From Microvelia longipes (Eukaryota > Arthropoda > Insecta > Hemiptera > Veliidae): a DNA stretch of 64,000 nt. Under the pieces are notes generated by a model. It saw nothing but the letters and a program-made list of their open reading frames with translations. It had not been told where the DNA came from and made no database searches. This document shows positions 1-12,829 of this stretch, one piece after another. Both the position numbers and the translations under genes were made by a program. Every line of letters starts with the position of its first letter. Within the stretch, counting starts at the first letter, position 1. The stretch is taken from assembly GCA_018340805.1 (NCBI GenBank), contig JACMZG010001863.1:24925610-24989609 (forward strand), written 5' to 3'.

Positions 1-60
1 TAAATATGAAAGTGATAACATAAATTAAACAAGCGCAGTAGAATTTTCTACTATAAATTT

Positions 61-258
61 AACACCAACAACGTCTTACAACTAATTTAAACTCTATTTA
101 GCAAAGTCGGCTTTCAGCAGTGCTGCCATCCACTGTGCCGTGGTGAGCAGTTGAGTCTTGTGGTGAGATTTTCAAGACTCATTATCTCACCGCGGTTCTG
201 ATAGAAGCCGGCTCTGCTTAATAGAGTTTAAAATTAGTGGAAAGACGATGTTACTGTT
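61..258. mobile_element. MITE-like element with ~43-bp inverted ends
   Basis: The left end (from 72, cgtcttacaactaattta) is complementary to the right end (to 247, taaaattagtggaaagacg), with about 84% match over ~43 bp. The ends enclose ~90 bp of more GC-rich sequence. Weaker complementarity continues to about 61 and 258. There is no open reading frame, so this fits a non-autonomous DNA element. A much shorter derivative with the same ends is at 57696-57774. No transposase was seen, and the superfamily is unknown. Confidence 0.7.
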
Positions 259-1348
259 GACATTATTAAAGTGATATTATTATTCCATGCTTTCATTGAC
301 TGCTATTGGTGTATTCATTATAAATTATGAAAAGCTTAATATTGCCAAGTGTTTAGGAAATAAATCGCTTAATGATAATGATATAAATATATAAATGTAG
401 AATATACTTTTTTGGAAACGTAATAATATTATGCTTTACTATTACTTATAATTTACTAATAACAGATGTGGGTTTACTTAAAAAAGTACAAAAGAGAACA
501 ATGAAGATAAAGAAACATTAAAATATGGTTTTAACTGATAACTTTTTTAAGTGTTAGGATGTGGAGATAATGGTTGTTTAATTGTTGTAATTAGTTGCCT
601 TAATGTTTCTTTAGGGTCTGAAAAACTGAGGGGAAATATGATCGCAGTAAATGCTTTTCTTAGCGGCTTCTTTACATTTTACAAATTACATTAAACCTTT
701 TAAAACACTGCAGGGAAAATTGGTTTGTAAAGGAAAGATTACTGAAAGAATCTGTAATGTGCACGGATGCTGGATCCGTGGGGTTATAAAAATTAAAATT
801 CCTTTCATAATTTTTTTGGAGGGTAATTTTTAAGTAAGCCCTACAATGGGGTTTTACTTAATTACGTAAATGTTATTTTTGAAAAAACGCCTTAAAAGAA
901 TAAACAGAAGGCTACAAAGACGACTTGGGGTTTTCATAGACTCAAGGTGAATTTTAGATTTTTCTTAAAAATCTTCCTCTATTATTGTTTGTTTTTCATC
1001 AAGCATTATACATATTTTTTATTGCTAAAAGACTGTGAACTTTATGTGTTAAATAATGATATTATATCCTTAAAATTACTAGAATAGAGTGATTTATTGA
1101 TAGATGAACTTAATTATCATATCTTTTAATAAATGTTTAAAGTTTACAGGTTTCCTTTCCCAAACAACATCTGGGTAGAATTGCCAAATATACTTTATTT
1201 ATTAAACCAATGCAATAACTTGCATGAAATATTTATTTTCTTAAATTAAGAATATTTCTTGGGATTAATTAAGACTTCAATGTTATCAGCATGGAAATAA
1301 GTCTGACTCATTCTCCAGTAAATGTTTTGGAATCTTTCAATCATTTCT

Positions 1349-1529
1349 ATATATATATTACTATATAATATATATATATATATTATATATTATATATATA
1401 ATAATATATTAATAATATATATAATTAATATTAATATATATATATATATTATATATAATGTAATATATTATATATATATATATATAGTATCTAATAATAA
1501 ATATTATTATATAATGATATATATATATG
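1349..1529. repeat. (TA)n/(TAA) microsatellite tract
   Basis: Nearly pure alternating TA with scattered TAA interruptions, inside intron. The Tyr/Ile open frames across it on both strands are low-complexity artefacts. Confidence 0.95.
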
Positions 1530-1549
1530 TCTACTATGTACGAGATTAT

Positions 1550-1850
1550 TGTTGACCTAGACGTTTCTATGGGACACGATAACTTTCGAACGCCTTCTTT
1601 GATCAAAATGAAACTTGGTACAAAAATAAGCCTTGTTAATGTCCCAAACCATATTGTTTATGAAATATTTTTGACGTCAAAAACCACAAATTTCCCCAAT
1701 TAAATTTCAAAAAATCACAATTCTTCATATCGTGTTTAGATTGGGCTGAACTTTTTTTACACATATACTACCATACTGTACCATGTGGCATCTAGCGCCA
1801 ACCCCGTGGAGCGGCAATGAGGCCGAAGGCCTCATTGCGTTTTTTAATAA
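1550..1850. repeat. interspersed repeat fragment ending in a GC-rich hairpin
   Basis: The segment around 1560-1640 (acgataactttcgaacgcc and the following aaaatgaaacttgg) resembles the reverse complement of 44130-44200, so it belongs to a dispersed family. It ends near 1814-1837 in a perfect hairpin: CAATGAGGCC, a GAA loop, GGCCTCATTG, followed by a T-run. It lies directly next to the TA tract, as does the 44-kb copy. No coding potential was seen. Confidence 0.5.
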
Positions 1851-2935
1851 TTCCTTCAAAATACTATGTCATCAGCGGTTTCATACCTGTTCTACTCAAA
1901 TCATTCTATCATAATGGTTTATATCTGGGGCCTTGTTGTACAAGCTTTTAGTAAAAGAAGACAAAGCTGGCTTTGACACTTCTTGCTCAATTTCACTGAA
2001 TTAAATAATATCTTAACCTAATAAAACCGCAAAATAAGTTCTTATCTTCATTGACGTAATTTTCCATTACTAATTTATTGTATTTTTTTTGTTACAGGTA
2101 TGGAAACATTATCGATGACTTAAGTGTTCTAAATGGGTTTGATTATTTGTATACTACTTATTGATGTGTTGTAACTCAAAGTTGTGCAAAATGAGTTCTG
2201 GTATTAATCTAGTCATAAGTCAACTTGTGAGACAAAAACCTTTAAATATTATGAACTATACTTTATCCTTTACTTTAAGGATAATTTAAATCATGTATGA
2301 TTTAAATAAAATTTCATACAAATTTAATAAAAGATGTTTTTAACTTGGTAAAAACTATTCACAGCCATATTAATAATTTATTTTATATAAATTATTAGTA
2401 CGTCTGATAATTTCAACTCAAATAATAACAACACAAGGCACAAAGCTTTTGCTTTATATTGTATTTTTCGTTTTATAAAATAAATGAAATATCAATTTAC
2501 TTTGTTCAGTTAGACTGCTCATAACTTCTGGCTTCTGTGATATTATTATTGTTTGTAATTTTTACTATCAAATATTGACTTGTTAAGCATTCCTTAATAT
2601 GCTTGATGTTCGATTGTTTCATGTTATTTATTTTATTAATACACTTTTATATAAATTATTTATGCACGATGATTATTTTATAAACTGCCTCAATTATAGA
2701 AACTGTGTTTTTTATTCTTTGTTTTTTATGAAAAAAAAGTTTTATTTATTATCTAGTTTATTATTTTTCCTTATGCATGCTTTTAAATGGGTTTTAGTTT
2801 AGACATTCAGAAATTCGTTTTATAGTTGTAAAATGTTGTAGAAAATCTTTTTTTTATTTATTCTTTATTTAAACTTTCTTTAAGGTGCTATAATATATAT
2901 TATTTTTAAACCAATCTATAGTATGTTTAAATGAC

Positions 2936-3270
2936 AAAGGGCCAAAGGCCCTGTTTATAATGTTGTCTCTGTGAGTGTGTGTGGATGCATGTCTGTGTCA
3001 TGGATAACTCCCGCTGTATTTAAGCTAATGAAAATCATATAGTTTAAACTTCATGTATACGAAGTTACTTACTTACCAAGGGAGAAAAATACGTTTTTGC
3101 TCCCAGGGCAATCAAGTTGGTTCCTTAGGCCAAAGCTGAAGGAATCATATTATTTAATTTCGAGGCTTGCCAAAGGATTTAAATGTGCTAAATGCGAAAA
3201 TGTGCCAAGTTTTATCTCATCATCGGCAATAGTTCAATTGTTATCGAATAAAATGTAAAGATTTTTCAAA
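2936..3270 (+). repeat. fragment of the 5S-containing repeat family (5' and middle part)
   Basis: It contains the family landmarks gtctctgtgagtgtgtg (2962 onward) and gccaagttttatctcat (around 3206), which recur near 11060, 17240, 18030 (reverse) and 41090. No 5S-like module was recognised in this copy. It begins with the small palindrome GGGCCAAAGGCCC. Confidence 0.5.
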
Positions 3271-4170
3271 CAATTTTAAATATTAACTTAAATTAGATAT
3301 GGTCAATTTAAATTCTTAAAATTAGGTCGAATGAAAAGGAATTTTATTAAAAGACCTCCACTCTGTTGAATTTATTAAACAAAATCTTTAACAAAAGAAG
3401 TTAAATAATGAAGTAAGACTTTTATTTACTCTTTTAATACTTCTCTATTAAAGTCTTAGCTTAATGATTCTTGAAATCAAGTTAAGGACTGGCAGGGTGG
3501 CCGGGCTTTTTTTTGAATTTATCTCATTGTAACCTTACCATTCATCAAATGCATGCGAGTTGGAAGGTTTAAATACTTCTACTTTCATATAAACTAGTAC
3601 AATGACTCAACTCTAAACTTTGTATAAAAAAAGTTACTGTATTCACCATTTAACAACCTCCCTTTTTTAAAAAAAAACCGTAAATTCACGTTTATTGAAA
3701 TACTTAATAAATATTAATAAAATCATTGATGATAATATCATAATTCAAAAAACAAAATTCTCTGTTTCAGCATCTAGTTTAATGTTTTTACTTTCATAAT
3801 TCATAGTATTATAATTGAAAATAGTTTAAAGTTTTAAAGTTCTCGTATTAGTAATTAAGCAAATACTAACTGAGTAATATTTAAGCTGAAAATAAAACGG
3901 CCTTTAGTTGGTTACTACCAAAGAGAAAAAAAAATTAAAAAGATAAACATACAGAACGGTGACTAGTACAAACTTATCAATAAGTTTTAAAAGCACCAAA
4001 AAACAATAGTTTAGTGAAATTCCAGTTTCGTTAGTGCCAACACATTTACTATTAAGCTATAATATCTTTCAGTATAATGTAGGTATTTTTAAATTATTTA
4101 TAGTTATTACTTTTAAAAAATTAAACGTGTACCTGTGTCCTTTATTCACGTTGTTCCTGTAATTTAAGTG

Positions 4171-4280
4171 TATTTATAATATATATATATAGTATATATA
4201 GTATATATATTAATAATATAATATATATTATATTAATATATATATATATCTATATCTATATATAATAATATATATATATT
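4171..4280. repeat. (TA)n microsatellite tract
   Basis: Alternating TA with imperfect TAA and TATC units. Confidence 0.95.
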
Positions 4281-5307
4281 GTAATTAAGTTTCGATCCAC
4301 AATCAATCTCAAAACCTCAATAATTAATGCGTAGCTTCAGTGGAGTCTTGTGATGAATGTTAAGAGTCTCCTTGGACAACAGCGGTCAATATAGATGAAC
4401 TTTACTCCGACTGACATTTTCAAGTGGTGTGGGATACTCATGAATAAACTCGTATTTATTCTATATCTCTACATCCTAAAATGCCTCCACAGTGGAAGCA
4501 CGCGTCGGATTTCATCATCTACAAACTGACGCATCCCCACCGGAGACCGCGATGTTTGATAGCTTAAATACATTAAAATGGTCATACAGTATTTTTTCAT
4601 AACCACACCGCAAACAATCAACCATACAAGATTCGAAAACCTAATGCATCAATTTCCATCTATCGGTCGCTGTCCTGTGCATAATTAATTATTATAGTGA
4701 CGTTTGAAATCACGTTAATAAAATAATACTATTAATACTAATAGAGGTCCAAGAAGGTGCATTATGAATCGCGGAAAACCGCATAGGACGTAAATACAAT
4801 AGTCCTTTCTACCTGATAACGCAAAAGCCAGTTTCTTGTGGTCTTGAGTAGAGTCTACCACCTAACAACAAATCATTAATTTTATAAATGTTGTATAAAA
4901 ATCTATCATCTGACGAACACGTTTCGTAAGAAACACAATAAAGTATAAAAACCAGCTAAGTATACTAAATCGGTCTAGAAAGCAAACAAGTTAACTGAAG
5001 TACGTTAATCTAGATTCCGTTGACGAGCTACTTTTAAACATTTTTTGATTAATAACGGTAAAATACAGTATAAAATGCTTCAATAAATTTTAAACTAACC
5101 AAATTATATTAGCATGAATAATTAAGCATTAAATTAAAAATATAATTTGATATCCAGCACCAGAATATTGCCAAACTTTTTATAGAAGTATATACTTTTA
5201 TCGGTGACAGAATTCACTTAAGATACACAATGAACTGACTTTGATGTTGAATCAGCAGTGCTACTACATGCTATGTATAGTATTATTCTAAGATTAAATC
5301 TTATACG

Positions 5308-5994
5308 TCCAAGAGCCAGGCCTAAAAATGTGAACTCATTTTAACTTCTTCCGAACCAATTTTCAGAAAATATCTTTAATTGAAGGAAAGCCAATAGTCT
5401 GCTCTATCCAGAGTGACCCTTCATCATAATTGCGCTCGCTCAAAATTAAAATCACTTAATCAGTCTTTTTTTTTTGTAATAAGTGGTTACCACTTCAACC
5501 AAAATGGCAGCGTGCAAACTGAAGAGAACTGTTTTAAGCTAAAAAATTTCTTATAAATCGAGTGTTTTTCGTCAAAACGGATAAACACTAAAAGTATCGA
5601 CATTTTCAAGGCCAACAAAGATGCACAAAAGCCATAATTTTTTCCAAAAGAAAACCGCTGACAGCAGAAATTAACCATTTTTTTTAGCTGTTATTGAAAG
5701 AGCCATAACTTTGTGCATTATTCGGTTTTGATGATAAATCTCTCTTTTATAGAAAATTTATCAACGATTAAACATGTTTTCTTCATGTTTTGCACACGAC
5801 CCACAGGAAACTTATCTTCAAAAAACTGAAATCTAGTGCATTTTCTAAAAATTTTCTGAGCAATAGCTAATCATATGAAGGGCTCACTTCTGGATCGGCA
5901 TGACATGTTTTTTCTTATAATTCAGTATATTTCCAGAAATATTGGTTGAAGTAGTACTAAATGAGTCACATTTTTCAGGTCCAGCCCTCCTGGA
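5308..5994. mobile_element. ~690-bp DNA element with ~115-bp terminal inverted repeats
   Basis: The left arm 5308-5425 and right arm 5872-5994 align as reverse complements over their whole length, imperfectly. Shared blocks are tccaagagcc against tccaggaggg, aaaaatgtgaactcattt against aaaaatgtgactcattt, and ccagagtgacccttcat against ccagaagtgagcccttc. The inner ~450 bp has only a 63-codon reverse-strand frame (5487-5678) with no recognisable domain. Best read as an old non-autonomous TIR transposon, superfamily unknown. Confidence 0.7.
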
Positions 5995-6281
5995 CTAATT
6001 ATGTTTTCCTCGTTTCTTCCTCTTAAGTTTTCCTACACCATTTCTCTAGAAAGAAATAACTGCAGACTAAATTCACACATCATAATGTTTTGCTCTTGTT
6101 ATTTATAAACGCTCAAAATAGTTTCACGTAACAATATAACTATCATATACCATAACGCACCGATGTTTATACCTTATAATTCCTCCTATTCTTACAAAGT
6201 TAAAATCTTGACAGTGAACCATTGTCACGTAATGTTACATTGGTATTCTTTTATACGAGCGTGTAATCAAAGTTGTGGTTT

Positions 6282-6336
6282 TTATTGTTAAGTAATTCGC
6301 TTCGCTTAAAAATATAACTTACTTGACTTAACAATA
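6282..6336. repeat. small fold-back sequence
   Basis: Arms tattgttaagtaa and ttacttgacttaacaata are near-complementary around a short loop containing ttcgcttcgctt. It could form a stem of about 14 bp. Function unknown. Confidence 0.6.
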
Positions 6337-7419
6337 GTAACAATCAGATACGTAGCGAGTGAAAGAACAATCATCAATAGGGTTGGAAGAAAGAAGGGTG
6401 TGAACAAGTAACAGAAAGACATGAGAGACAGATGTTGAAGTAACATAAACCAGTGTAGACTTAAAACTGTAATAATTATATGACGTTTCTTTTATTCTAT
6501 TCTTCCTGCAGATACGTTTGGTTGTGGCATTTTTTTTTAACTTCAGAATTTCCGTTTTTGGAGATAATTTAAAATACCGTCTCTAAATAGCCAGAAAGCG
6601 TTTCAGCAATTTATTTTATGCATAATTAGTTTTCCTTTAAATAATTAGTTTAAACTGGTGACTTACAAGCGAAGTAACCCGAAGATGCCTTTTTCATCTT
6701 GTGTACTTTTATAAGGAATTTTTGTGTACTTAATGTATGAGGGCAGGGGCAAGACTTCCCTACGCCCTGGTTATAGCTTTATTCAATAGAAATTTATAAT
6801 ACTATTTCTAGACACAGCGGCTAAGTCCAGTTTACAACCCGCCAAAATCTCATGCTTTCAACCCTCTTTTAACAAGAAAAAAACCTTCTTTAAGTTAAAA
6901 AAATCCCTAATCTAACAATAACTGTAAGTCAGTGTTGTAGTTCAATAGCATAAAAACGCAATTGTTTATTATTAACTATACTTTGCTTAAATAAATTCGT
7001 TTAAATTTGCATGCTGTATGCTCTGACATATTTTCCCCATAACCAACTGCTATTTATGTGTCGTTTTCTATAATTGAATGCGTATTATTTCATATTAAAG
7101 AAATATATGACAAAAATACACAGATTGAAATGAAACGAAACGAACTCAAACAAATCAAAATGCACATGAGAGAAATAAAAGCGACGCAAAGTTACAAATG
7201 TTTACAACCAGTGTTTGCCTCTTTATATTTTAATTTACGGAAAAGGTATTTTTTGTACCGAGGTTGACATGAAGTGGAAGGAACCAATAGAATTCTTTCC
7301 CTCCCTTATTTTTTGGTGCGCTGCCAAACTGATTAGCCGTGTGTTATATTATAGAATCCCTGTTAGTTGAATTTGAAAGAATGAAAAAAATTAACTACAC
7401 CTTCTTCGACTATCAAATA

Positions 7420-7652
7420 TAATGAAATAAACAAAACAAAATTACACTTTTATAGTTGCACGTTTAAAATACAAATAAAACAGAAAACAATGTGCGGGAA
7501 GCAAAAAAAATCGATTTTATTATAACCTTAACTCACTTACGTGTTTTCGATGAGGTTACACAGAGCCATTTGAGAGCCCCCAAAGTGCGATTTTTTAAAC
7601 CTCTCAATATATTGAGATGGGCTATGCCCTCTATAATATTTATGCTTTAGTT
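7420..7652. mobile_element. partial copy of the 52.5-kb MITE family
   Basis: It shares acaatgtgcgggaagc (7490 region), gaggttacacagagcc (7551 region) and the tail tgagatgggctatgccct with the elements at 52490-53130 and 62786-62895. It is non-coding, and its left and right boundaries are not defined. Confidence 0.6.
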
Positions 7653-8780
7653 GTGACGTTAGAAACGTATTTGAATTAATCTTTAAATTGAGTTAAAGTG
7701 CTAGGTATTAATAATTATTCTAAGGAGTACTCAATATCTTACGGCTCTACTAAGCCATGTAAAATTTACGGTAATGACTTCCATATTTATTTTATATTTT
7801 TAAATGTTTCAGTAACTTTTTTAAAATTTTATAATATTATATTCTTGAATGATAGTATTGACAGAAAAGAAAGACAATTCAATAATAAATATACTTCGCA
7901 AAAGTCTGAATGCAGGAACCAGTTCCATTAAAGCTCCTTATAAAGTAAAATTAAACAATACATATTTATTTTTAATTTATTAATTACTAAGCGTCATTTA
8001 TTAATTGTTACAAAATAAGTAACAATATAAGCCCAAGGTAATTATTATTGTGATAATTATATTATTATTATTTGTAGATATTACTAAATGTATAAATAAA
8101 CATATGACAATAAATGTGAATGGAAAATGGAATGAAAATATTATTATTTATGTAATATTGTAATATATAAGTTTTAAATGTGTAATATAAATATTAGCAT
8201 AAGTATTATTTTAACATAATTTATTTTTTATTTTTTTTACATTTGTTTTAAAATTTAAAAGAACAATTTTTTTTTATTCTTTGCAAGTGGATAACAACAT
8301 TACACTGTGAAAGTATAAAAAAGCCATATTTTGTAAAGTCTAATGTTTTCCTCCAAGATATCTGAAATTATAAGGGCCAAAAAAACATACATTTTTTACA
8401 TCATAAATATAATAGAGATTTAGAGGAGCTAGATGCGTGCGTGGCATGTTTTCATGATGCTATTCATTTTTCATGACGTATAACTGTGTATAATATGAAT
8501 AACACAATAAATAATAGTGGAAATATCAGAAAGCACTGAGTTGCCGCCTACAGCAAGTGCTTTCTTCCAAGGACAGCTTGCCCTTTTGTTTCTCTTAAGA
8601 TACTTTATTATTAAAATAGCCTTTTTTATTTTAAGCGAATTTTCAATAAGAATTACGCTGGTGAGGTCGTTTAGAATTGAAGGAGGGTGTTAGAGATAAT
8701 ATTCATTTAAACTTAAGCAACGGAGCTGTACCTTTCTTCTTAACGTAGACAGACGTAATTCGTGTATTAAGCATCTACTT

Positions 8781-8866
8781 AATATTATATATATATATAT
8801 ATTATATATATATATAATAATATATATTATATATATATATATGTAATCATAATAATAATAATAATC
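8781..8866. repeat. (TA)n tract followed by (AAT)n
   Basis: Pure TA with TAA breaks, ending in several aat units. Confidence 0.95.
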
Positions 8867-10944
8867 ACCCCTCATCAAATCACATTAATGGAAAACTCCA
8901 TACGTCTTAGCCCAAGAAATAGTTGTTGGTTGAATTCCTGCAATGTGAAGGCCCATGGTCAGCCAGGGTTTGTGTTCATTGTTTCTATGAATAGTTATTG
9001 ATACAAACGATGAAATAATAATAAGTTTAATTTTTATTTTGAACTCTGCTGTTAGAAATTTATGATATGATGCTCTAACGGGGTTTCTCTGATGTCACTC
9101 CCTCTTTAAACGGAACTCTATTTTTAATTACTTTTGTAATTGAAATAATTTCTTAGCTAATTGAAAAAATTGACTTAAGTGAATAAAATAATTACCTAGA
9201 CAACTTTTTGTCTGTTTGTAAGCTGCGAACCTTTAATTTAGTATTACATATTATTGTCCTCCTTTCTAATTTATAAAAATATTATTATTTTAGGACAGAT
9301 GTGCTGGAAAGAACATACTTTTTTGGTGCTTTTTTTTTGGAAAATATTTTTATTAGCTTTTTGTTTTAGATTATTTTTCTTTTTTAATAAAAAGAAAGAA
9401 AAATTTGTTTTCTTAATAGAAGAATAAGGCTGGGTGATCTCTGTTGTAGTTTTTGTTTGAGAAACCTTTGACCCTTTGACCTTTTCCCGTTTTGGCTTCT
9501 ACAACATCAAATCTTTTATTTTTTCAGTTATGCTTTACTTAAATTTCTATTCGTTTATAAACTTTGAATCCCTATTAAGGAAAATTGCTAATATTTTTAA
9601 AAAAAATATATGCCACTCTATTTACCTATAAGGAATGATTAAACATAACTGTGTATTGGAAAACCTATATTTATCGTAATATATTAACATGTATATGTAT
9701 AAATTAACTTAATATCAGGGACATGCAAACTTAAGAGCCCCATTAACTCCCATTGTAGATAAACGGTACTTGTTGGACTCCTGGCCGTCTCGCGGATCCC
9801 CAGGGGTCCACGGACCACACTTTGCGTAATATATAACTATTACCAAAGTATGTGATTTAGGCTATATTAGACTATATTATCATATACGCAAGTGCAGTTT
9901 AGTTTGAATAATACTAAAATATCTATACTATTAATTTCAATCCGTTTTAGAAAACTGAGGAAAAGATAGTGATAACTCGGTCTAAAATGTACTAAAGATT
10001 TGTCCCGCATCCTTCATTATATTGCCTCTTTAATTCGAATAATTAAGTCTCACGTCGGTCCTTTACTAATGTGTCTCTTTTGGCAATTTAATTTGTCTTT
10101 CGTAGCATTCCAACAATTTTTGTTACAAAAGCATGTTCGGAATCAGTCATTAACCAGCTGCTAGTGAAATTTCCTCGAGAGATGGCTTTGTTAATCTCCT
10201 GAAAGCTTAAACTAAAATTTTGTCTGGCTTTGCCTTGACCACGCTCGAGTGTATCAACACTTTGTAGCAGGAGCTAGTTTCCCATAATTCTAATTATTCT
10301 AAAATCAAAAAGTTCACTAGTGGTATCACTTTTTTTCGTCACTATTTTGCCTCCGCATTTGATAGCTTATTGAAAACACGTTACGTGTACCAATTTATAA
10401 CACAAATGTTTAAATCTAATATTCAAGTTAGTTCGCCTTAAGGTATACATTTCTTTAAAATTCGAATTAAAAAATTCGACCTTCCAATTTTTAACGTTTC
10501 AAGTTTAATTTAATAAATTTAAAAGTGTCTTCTACATTCAAAGTTGCAACAAAACAATCTTTGTTTTAATAACTTTTGATCTCTTTTAACAATTTAAATG
10601 ATTTAATTTATTACTCCCTTTCATTTTTTACTTTATTTAAAATCTCTCTTTAAACCAAACAAAGTATTCAAAGTCAAATTGATTCCTCTTTATTCCAAGT
10701 TTATCACAGACGATATTTTTCAATTGCTTTATAGCACGCAAATAACTTTATTTTATAGTTATTTACTGAAATTGATATTGGACAATATAAATCACTTTGT
10801 TTCACTATATTTCACAACGGCAATAAACCAAATGGTCTTTTGAAAGTTAATTATTAATTTGATTTTTATACATTTGTTGGCCAAAGGTAATTATTGTATC
10901 AGTTTCAACAATTATTTGTCATTTTTTTCATTTCTCATTTATAC

Positions 10945-11075
10945 CGTTTGCGTATAGGAAAAGTATTGTGTTTGCAAAAAATCCGAAACCGGGATGTCAC
11001 CAGAATGATCCGTTTCAGGTATTTTAAGGCCTCCTAAATGGTTTCACAAAGTTGTTTGTCTGTATGTGTGTCTGA
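10945..11075 (+). repeat. 5' fragment of the 5S-containing repeat family
   Basis: The run from ccgtttgcgtataggaaaa through ccgaaaccgggatgtcacc to cacaaagttgtttgtctgt matches the copies near 12128, 33430 and (reverse strand) 18190-18345. It appears truncated before the 5S-like module. Confidence 0.6.
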
Positions 11076-11573
11076 CTTTAAATTTATCAAAACCAAATTT
11101 ATAAATATGGTGTTGGTATGCTTTTAGTATAGGTAACTAAGTTAGAACTAAGTATTACCTATGTATCATATACTTCATAGGCAACTGATACTTCTATAGT
11201 TTTAATAAATAAATGAAATAAAAATAAAGAGGCACAAATTACCCTAAAACAATAAATAAAATATGGCTCCAGTTTTACACAAAATAAATATTGTATACTT
11301 TTGCCAATAAAGAACTTGTTTAAAAAAACTTGATATTTGAATGTTGCATTACATCGATAATTCTAGAACTAGATATTAGTAAATGGCGAAAAACTCCCTT
11401 GGAGAGATAACTTATACCAATCCTAACTTCTTAGCTAGCCTTAATACTAGTGTATTGTTTTTAAGTCATGATTATTGCATGACTTAACAAATTTCATGGT
11501 TTAAAAACCATGCATGCACTTTTATGACTTCACGGCCTAATACTAAATTGCTTAATAAGTTATAAATTTTAAA

Positions 11574-11585
11574 AAATATATATAT

Positions 11586-11668
<83 letters not shown>

Positions 11669-11673
11669 CATAT
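11574..11673. repeat. (TA)n microsatellite tract
   Basis: About 100 bp of alternating TA ending in tacataca. Confidence 0.95.
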
Positions 11674-12124
11674 GGGGGACTTAAATATTTTACTGTAAAA
11701 AGTTGACTGGCATAGTTCATCCCCGTACCCTGCCATGTAGTACCCATATTTCTCCACCCCCATAATAACGAATAATGTATTCCTGATCTTTATCGCGTTT
11801 AATATTAATCAATCTAAATAATTTGTTGATTTCTTTTATTATTATTATTCTATGAAATACTGTTATCAGCATTTGTTGAAAACCATATTAAACATTATTT
11901 TGCATTTTTATAGAGGTTTTATTGTTGCAAGTATTTTTTTATTACTCTATTGCATGCTATTTCAATCATTTCTGTTTTAATATTTAATTTCTCCCTTTCT
12001 GCATTTGCATCACTATGAAATTATGGTAATGACATTATTACAATTACTTGATTACTTTGTTACAATTGATTTGGTTTGTATAGTGTGCTTGGTTTATAGA
12101 TATTTATGTTTACTTTTCACATGC

Positions 12125-12460
12125 ATTTATACCGTCAGTAAATGGGGAAAGTATTGCGTTTGTACTCAAAATCTGAACCTGGGATTCCACCTGAATTAGC
12201 TGTATTAAGACCTCCTGAGTAGTTTTTACCAAATCAAAATTCACTTATGTTAGCGGCATCAAGCGGAGTCATTATCTAGATGGGTACCGTTGTACAGTCA
12301 ATAAAACGAATATTTGTATATATTGGCGATGCGAGGCTGAACTCGTATTGCAATAATACGTAAGGTGATTCCATATTCTGAGGACAAGCAAAGAGTCCGA
12401 TTTAGTAATGATGAACGTAGCAAATCTGGATTGGTTATGAAGTTATGAGGCTTTTTCTAA
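12125..12460 (+). repeat. deletion derivative of the 5S-containing repeat family
   Basis: The 5' part (tataccgtcagtaaatggggaaag onward, cf. 10945) runs to the agacctcctgagtagtttt motif. It then passes almost directly into a degenerate 5S-like block (gcatcaagcgg ... agatgggtaccg, 12249-12289) and the 3' tail with ttctgaggacaagcaaagag (near 12375). The ~400-bp middle seen in the copy at 17590-18345 is missing, so this is an internal deletion. Confidence 0.55.
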
Positions 12461-12548
12461 AATATTATTAGTATTGTTTTTTCTATTGACATTAATAATT
12501 GGTATTGTTTCTCTTTTCTCAAACTATTACACAGATATCAATACATCA

Positions 12549-12829
12549 CTTTTGATATCAATTTGATTAATGATCAATATTATCACTTATCAGAGAGTTG
12601 ATATTTATCTGATTAATGATCAATATTATCACTTATCAGAGAGTTGATATTTATCTGATTAATGATCAATATTATCACTTATCAGAGAGTTGATATTTAT
12701 CTGATTAATGATCAATATTATCACTTATCAGAGTTGATATTTTATCTGATTAAATGATCAATATTATCACTTATCAGAGAGTTGATATTTATCTGATTAA
12801 TGATCAATATTATCACTTATTAGAGAGTT
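12549..12829. repeat. 46-bp minisatellite, ~6 copies
   Basis: Unit starts gagttgatatttatctgat and continues through taatgatcaatattatcac to ttatcaga. Unit starts are at about 12595, 12641, 12687, 12731 and 12779, with a partial first unit from about 12549. Copies are nearly identical apart from 1-2 bp indels. Each unit contains the palindrome TGATCA and a near-palindromic TTGATA/TATCA. No spacers, so not a CRISPR array. Confidence 0.95.

Noticed and set aside
1322..1606. Tyr/Ile-rich open frames on both strands (also at 8690, 11484, 26173, 30337, 31555, 31659, 44083 and 50368)
   Set aside because: They are translations of (TA)n microsatellites.
12549..12829. CRISPR-like regular repeats
   Set aside because: Units are contiguous with no variable spacers, and the genome is eukaryotic.
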